NCBI GenBank assembly: GCA_030615475.1
Contig: JAUWZF010000034.1
Span: 1-8,742, forward strand
DNA: 8,742 nt
Direction of reading: 5' to 3'
DNA from: Dehalococcoidales bacterium
Lineage (GTDB): Bacteria > Chloroflexota > Dehalococcoidia > Dehalococcoidales > RBG-16-60-22
Shown: piece after piece, positions 5,547 to 8,742 of the stretch
Layout of the letters: each line of letters opens with the position of its first letter
Position numbering within the stretch: the first letter of the stretch is position 1
Made by a program: the position numbers and the translations under genes
The notes under the pieces: model-generated
Told to the model about the DNA's origin: nothing
Databases searched by the model: none
What the model saw: the letters and a program-made list of their open reading frames with translations, nothing else

Positions 5547-6887
5547 CTATTTAACCAGTTCATTCACGAACTCACCAAATACCTGGTTGTGAAGGTCGGC
5601 ATCCTCGGCAGTAGTAGCTGGGGAGATAAGTACCATACTGTGGAACGGCGTGAGCAAGATGCCGCGGTTAGCCATATACACATGAACCAGAGCGTCCAGG
5701 TCATCGTCAAATGCTTCTTCGGACTCAAGGCCGTTCTTGGGCGGGACCGGGCAGAAGCGGTACTCAGCCCGGCAACCCAAGCGGTTCACGTGCCACGGCA
5801 GGTGGTTATCCTTTATTATCTCAGCCACGCCATCAGCCAGCCTCTTGGTGATAATAATCATACGTTCGTAAGCTTCCTGGGTCAGAACGTGTTCCAAAGT
5901 TGCCCTGATTGCCGCTGCCTGGATGACGCTACCGGCTAACGTCCCGCCAACCCCCAAGCCGAAGCTCCGTTCCCCCGTATCAAGCTTAGCAGCGACCTCC
6001 TCAGCCAAACCCAGAGCCGCCACGGGTAAACCGCTGGCAATGGCTTTTCCGATGGTGAAGAAGTCAGGCTCCAGGTTCCAGATACGGGTAAGCCCGCCCG
6101 GACCGGCGGAGATGGTATGCGTTTCGTCAATAATCAGCAGGGTGCCGAAGCGGCGCGTAATCTCACGTAATGCCGCATGATAGCCTGGCTCAGGAAGGAT
6201 TATACCGGCATTGGTCATGGCCGGTTCACACAGCACACAGGCAACATCCTGGGGAGACAAGGCTTTCTCTAAGGTATCAAGGTCATTAAATTGGATTACC
6301 CGTGATGCTGGGTTGGGCAAAGGCCCCACGACGCTCCTTCTCTGTGCCTTATACGGGCCGCCGCTAACGCTGACCAGCGCCTCGTCCACACTACCATGGT
6401 AGCAACCATCATAGACAAGAACTAAGTTTCGGCCTGTGGCACGGCGTGCCATTTTGATAGCAAATCTGTCGGCATCCGTGGCCGTGGTATAAATCTGCCA
6501 GTAAGGCAGGCCAAAACGGCGTGCCAACTCTTCTCCCACCCAGACGGAGTCTTCCGAGGGAAGCATACAAGTCATGCCTTTGTATACCTGCTTGGCAATG
6601 GCATCGGCGGCAGGTGTTGGTGAGTGTCCCGTCAGCGCCCCAGAATCACCCAGACACAGGTCTACGTAGGTATGACCATCAACATCAGTCAAGCGGGCAT
6701 CTTTAGCCTCCGTTACGAAGACAGGGAAAGCCCCCGGCCACTCTGTCATCCAGCTCATGGGAACACCCCGGAAAAGCGAGCCCTTCGCCCTCTGGAACAG
6801 TGCCCTTGATTTTTGACGCTCGGCAATATAGCGTTCTTCTTCACGCTCTATTAGTGTCTTGATTCTGGAGCGGTCGATGTTCACCAT
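5547..6887 (-). CDS. Class III PLP aminotransferase, glutamate-1-semialdehyde / beta-phenylalanine aminotransferase type
   Basis: This 446-residue cytoplasmic enzyme should move an amino group between an amino acid and a keto acid or aldehyde using pyridoxal phosphate. Visible features are: VPMSWMTEWPGAFPVFV (42-58); DVDGHTYVDLCLGDSGALTGH (68-88); phosphate-site YTTATDADRFAIKMAR (133-148); GCYHGSVDE (161-169); IDETHTISAGPGG (253-265) with Asp254 against the cofactor ring nitrogen; and TIGKAIASGLP (278-288) with Lys281 as the Schiff-base lysine. A true HemL usually reads NSGTEA at the phosphate site. The TTATDADR form and the N-terminal PM-W motif fit the branch with beta-phenylalanine-type aminotransferases better. 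ATG6887 is chosen because AAGGAGGG lies 7 bases upstream; a longer frame to 6968 would run through the promoter. It is single and divergent from the reductase gene. Substrate unknown. Confidence 0.88.
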   Translation of the reverse strand: MVNIDRSRIKTLIEREEERYIAERQKSRALFQRAKGSLFRGVPMSWMTEWPGAFPVFVTEAKDARLTDVDGHTYVDLCLGDSGALTGHSPTPAADAIAKQVYKGMTCMLPSEDSVWVGEELARRFGLPYWQIYTTATDADRFAIKMARRATGRNLVLVYDGCYHGSVDEALVSVSGGPYKAQRRSVVGPLPNPASRVIQFNDLDTLEKALSPQDVACVLCEPAMTNAGIILPEPGYHAALREITRRFGTLLIIDETHTISAGPGGLTRIWNLEPDFFTIGKAIASGLPVAALGLAEEVAAKLDTGERSFGLGVGGTLAGSVIQAAAIRATLEHVLTQEAYERMIIITKRLADGVAEIIKDNHLPWHVNRLGCRAEYRFCPVPPKNGLESEEAFDDDLDALVHVYMANRGILLTPFHSMVLISPATTAEDADLHNQVFGEFVNELVK

Positions 6888-6894
6888 GCCAATA

Positions 6895-6902
6895 CCCTCC
6901 TT
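6895..6902 (-). promoter_or_regulatory. Ribosome binding site that sets the aminotransferase start
   Basis: On the minus strand AAGGAGGG lies 7 bases before the ATG at 6887. This rules for a 446-residue protein over the 473-residue in-frame extension. Confidence 0.8.
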
Positions 6903-6939
6903 GTATCGTTCATTCGCTGGTATATATTTTGCCTGAACA

Positions 6940-6968
6940 GATATACACCTTTCGCCCATGCTTGTCAA
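6940..6968 (-). promoter_or_regulatory. Promoter of the aminotransferase gene
   Basis: On the minus strand a perfect TTGACA (6968-6963) is followed after exactly 17 bases by TATATC (6945-6940). Transcription should start near 6933, leaving a leader of about 46 bases that contains the ribosome site. Confidence 0.65.
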
Positions 6969-6988
6969 GCTGTAAATCCTTCCAGTAC

Positions 6989-7012
6989 CTGGACTTTATG
7001 TGCTAAGTCCAG
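6989..7012. repeat. Perfect 8-bp inverted repeat in the divergent control region
   Basis: CTGGACTT (6989-6996) pairs with AAGTCCAG (7005-7012) around an 8-base loop. It lies just upstream of the aminotransferase -35 box and before the candidate reductase promoter, where an operator could serve both genes. Confidence 0.5.
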
Positions 7013-7023
7013 ATGATGTTATG

Positions 7024-7052
7024 TTGATTGCACCTCAACCCCGTGATACACT
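7024..7052 (+). promoter_or_regulatory. Candidate promoter of the reductive-dehalogenase-like gene
   Basis: TTGATT (7024-7029) is separated by 17 bases from TACACT (7047-7052). A TG in front of the -10 box (TGATACACT) makes it an extended -10 element. Transcription would begin near 7059, at the edge of the next inverted repeat. Confidence 0.45.
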
Positions 7053-7061
7053 TTGCAACAA

Positions 7062-7078
7062 GTATGAAGATTTCATAC
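7062..7078. promoter_or_regulatory. 17-bp perfect inverted repeat, candidate operator of the reductase gene
   Basis: GTATGAA-GAT-TTCATAC is a perfect 7-3-7 dyad. It ends 7 bases before the ribosome site and begins about where transcription would start. This is a classical place for a repressor of the TetR or MarR kind. The regulator is not in the window. Confidence 0.5.
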
Positions 7079-7085
7079 CTCACAG

Positions 7086-7093
7086 AAAGGAGG
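7086..7093 (+). promoter_or_regulatory. Ribosome binding site of the reductase-like gene
   Basis: AAAGGAGG lies 6 bases before the ATG at 7100. It excludes the 24-residue longer start at 7028, which has no ribosome site and would cover the inverted repeat. Confidence 0.8.
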
Positions 7094-7099
7094 AGCAGA

Positions 7100-8269
7100 A
7101 TGCAAAACCAGTCCTGCCCAAAAATACTGGCCGGCGAAAAACAATTGGGCCCCTACCCCATGGAAAAGCTGAAACATGTTGATCAGCCCACCACTAAAAT
7201 CACCGAGAATATTGAGAGAACTGATGAGAAGGAACACGGCTTCAGCCGAGCTGAACTCGGTAAGCTTGGGCCCATTGCCGAAAGGGAATACAACCGTTTC
7301 TGTGAAAAGTATCCCATATCGCTGGCCATGTGGGACATACCGCCGCTACTGGAGCATATCGCTGATGGCGAGGTAGACCCCCATCAAGCGCCGATACCTC
7401 AAGACCCAGAAGTCTTGAGCCGCCACATTAAGAGCCTGGGCTATTTTCTGAGAGCTAACATCGTGGGGGTTTGTCGCTTGCCTCAGTGGTCGCTATACAG
7501 CTACAACATGGAGGGCGAGCCGGTGGTATGCGACCACCAGTTTGCCATAGTCATCGTTATCGACCAAGACTACCGAACCATGAACAGCTCCAGGGGGGAC
7601 GACTGGATATCCTGCTCCCAGAGCTTTCTGAGCTATAACACCTCTGGCTTTATCGCCTGTATGATGGCCAGCTATATCAGGCGGCTTGGTTACCCAGCCC
7701 GCGCCCATTTCGAGGGTGGCCCTGAAGGTGCCTACCAAATGGCGGTCACCCCACTGCTCCTTCTGGCCGGCATCGGTGAGATGTGCCGAGCGGGTATAGT
7801 GCTCAACCCCTTTCTGGGCACCCGCTTCAAGGCATCGGTGGTCACCACCGACCTGCCCCTGGAACCGGACAAGCCGGTCGACTTTGGCCTTCAGCAGTTT
7901 TGCCAGAAATGCCTGAAATGTGCTCGTGAATGTCCGTCGCAAGCCATCCCCCTCGGTGACAAGATGATACATAATGGCTACGAGGTCTGGAAGCTGGATA
8001 CCGACCGCTGCACCCTGTATCGGGTAACCAACCAGAATGGCGCCGCCTGTGGTCGCTGTATCAAGGTCTGCCCCTGGAATAAACCACAGGGGTGGATTCA
8101 TGATATGGTCAGGTGGATGGTGAGGCACACCTCGTTTCTGGACAAGTTGCTGATCAAGATGGACGATGTCTGGGGCTATGGCCAGCAGGACACCGGAGAT
8201 AAATGGTGGTTTGATTTAGAAGAAGTGGATGGTACTTTACAGATACCAGAGGGGGAAAATAGAGAATAG
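7100..8269 (+). CDS. Reductive-dehalogenase-like cobalamin/iron-sulfur protein without Tat signal
   Basis: This 389-residue protein matches the RdhA family, whose members remove halogens reductively with a corrinoid and two 4Fe-4S clusters. Landmarks in order are: GPYPMEKLK and TTKITENIERT near the N-terminus; YFLRANIVGVCRLPQW (105-120); SYIRRLGYPARAH (181-193); AGIGEMCRAGIVLNPFLGTR (213-232); VVTTDLPLEPDKPVDFG (237-253); cluster one at C258, C261, C264, C268-P (CX2CX2CX3CP); and cluster two at C307, C310, C314-P, with C294 as likely fourth ligand. It lacks the twin-arginine signal of respiratory RdhA proteins, and no small membrane anchor (RdhB) follows within 470 bases. The motifs of epoxyqueuosine reductase (QueG) are not a better fit. 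It is therefore probably cytoplasmic. Whether it really dehalogenates is unknown. Confidence 0.87.
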   Translation: MQNQSCPKILAGEKQLGPYPMEKLKHVDQPTTKITENIERTDEKEHGFSRAELGKLGPIAEREYNRFCEKYPISLAMWDIPPLLEHIADGEVDPHQAPIPQDPEVLSRHIKSLGYFLRANIVGVCRLPQWSLYSYNMEGEPVVCDHQFAIVIVIDQDYRTMNSSRGDDWISCSQSFLSYNTSGFIACMMASYIRRLGYPARAHFEGGPEGAYQMAVTPLLLLAGIGEMCRAGIVLNPFLGTRFKASVVTTDLPLEPDKPVDFGLQQFCQKCLKCARECPSQAIPLGDKMIHNGYEVWKLDTDRCTLYRVTNQNGAACGRCIKVCPWNKPQGWIHDMVRWMVRHTSFLDKLLIKMDDVWGYGQQDTGDKWWFDLEEVDGTLQIPEGENRE

Positions 8270-8690
8270 CTCCAATAAGGAGATAAATCCCAAATTGAGC
8301 GAGCTGCCATAAATCTTATTGGCACTGAGCTACTGTTGCCGGATGGTGGTTCTATAGAATGGTCGAAGCGGTGATTGGCAGTGTACATTACGGATTATAT
8401 GTAGTTGTCAGGTGTGAATTCATCCGAGATAACGAAAGCTTGTTCTATCACCCCGTTGAACAGAAGCCCAGAATGTTAAGCTAAGGTCACAAAGTAGTAT
8501 ATTGTTGGTTTGTTAGAATTTGTTTTACATTATCTTGAAAGAAATTCTTGGTTATGATATTCTAATGTTACAGGATTAACCGAATTCATCCGGAAACTAA
8601 AAAACTAGTGAGCACCTGATTCGGTAAAAAGAGGGCTGTATTACTTTGGGATTTACGTTCAGAGAGTGTCAAAATTGGGAGAAAATTAGC
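8270..8690. other. 420-base gene-free tail between the reductase gene and the tRNA fragment
   Basis: No gene with a normal start is visible. Just after the stop, CCAATAAG (8272-8279) can pair with CTTATTGG (8315-8322). A competing hairpin forms from TGCCATAA (8305-8312) and TTATTGGCA (8316-8324, one bulge). Neither is followed by a T-run. An open frame without a start codon (8279-8374) reads ...RAAINLIGTELLLPDGGSIEW... and may be a remnant. An 11-base direct repeat, GAATTCATCCG, occurs at 8416-8426 and 8582-8592. The region is AT-rich from about 8500 on. Confidence 0.6.
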
Positions 8691-8738
8691 CCCTGACTTT
8701 TAATCAGGGTGTCACAGGTTCGAGACCTGTACGGCCTA
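8691..8738 (+). tRNA. 3' half of tRNA-Lys(UUU); probable attachment-site fragment
   Basis: The anticodon arm is CCTGA (8692-8696), loop CTTTTAA with anticodon TTT at 8699-8701, and TCAGG (8704-8708). A five-base variable region follows, then the T arm ACAGG-TTCGAGA-CCTGT (8714-8730), the 3' acceptor strand ACGGCCT (8731-8737) and discriminator A8738. No CCA is encoded. Upstream there is no D arm and no acceptor partner at the right distance. GGGCTGT at 8633-8639 could pair, using two G-U pairs, but lies about 34 bases too far away. Such 3' halves are typical products of tyrosine-recombinase integration at tRNA genes. A decayed tRNA is the alternative. Confidence 0.7.
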
Positions 8739-8742
8739 TTTC

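Noticed and set aside
6888..6968. A 27-residue N-terminal extension of the aminotransferase
   Set aside because: It would cover the consensus promoter and the strong ribosome site before ATG6887.
7493..8128. A 211-codon open frame on the minus strand
   Set aside because: It lies wholly inside the reductase-like gene, whose motifs prove the plus frame. It has no ribosome site and no recognisable product.
8279..8374. A plus-strand frame reading ...RAAINLIGTELLLPDGGSIEW... after the reductase gene
   Set aside because: There are 31 codons without ATG, GTG or TTG at a workable place. It is not an RdhB anchor because it has no membrane helix. Its only start options are an ATT or internal CTG/TTG.
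8633..8738. A complete tRNA-Lys using GGGCTGT at 8633-8639 as the 5' acceptor strand
   Set aside because: The distance to the anticodon arm is about 34 bases too long, no D arm is visible, and bacterial tRNA introns are not known at that position.

Overview
The window is about 8.7 kb of bacterial DNA with moderate GC in the genes and AT-rich spacers. It probably comes from an anaerobic member of the Chloroflexota close to Dehalococcoidia. This is inferred from the mix of a reductive-dehalogenase-like protein, lipoprotein-anchored transport receptors and a TRAP transporter; no phylogenetic marker is present. Strong AAGGAGG-type ribosome binding sites decide most starts.

Layout. (1) Bases 2-1364: the 3' end of an osmoprotectant-type ABC permease, then its substrate-binding lipoprotein, closed by a 14-bp perfect terminator hairpin at 1377-1426. 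(2) Bases 1365-2274: a 910-base gene-poor spacer with a second strong terminator, several perfect palindromes, weak ORF remnants, and a promoter and leader. (3) Bases 2275-5156: a complete tripartite TRAP transporter operon in the order receptor, small membrane subunit, large membrane subunit. The small subunit most likely starts at an unusual ACG codon. (4) Bases 5157-5546: a spacer between convergent genes with a possible insertion-sequence end and terminator-like hairpins. (5) Bases 5547-6887, minus strand: a class III PLP aminotransferase of the glutamate-1-semialdehyde/beta-phenylalanine aminotransferase type, with a near-consensus promoter. (6) Bases 6888-7099: a divergent control region with two perfect inverted repeats. 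(7) Bases 7100-8269: a reductive-dehalogenase-like protein with two ferredoxin-type cluster motifs but no Tat signal. (8) Bases 8270-8742: a gene-free tail ending in the 3' half of a tRNA-Lys(UUU), with no recognisable D arm.

How the parts may work together. Two uptake systems (an osmoprotectant-like ABC and a TRAP for an unknown, probably organic-acid-like ligand) sit beside an aminotransferase and a cobalamin/iron-sulfur reductase. The aminotransferase and the reductase share a divergent control region and may be co-regulated. The tRNA 3' half looks like an attachment site. Its orientation predicts that an integrated element would lie to its left, so it could include the genes seen here. 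A shared pathway and membership of a mobile island are both inferences.
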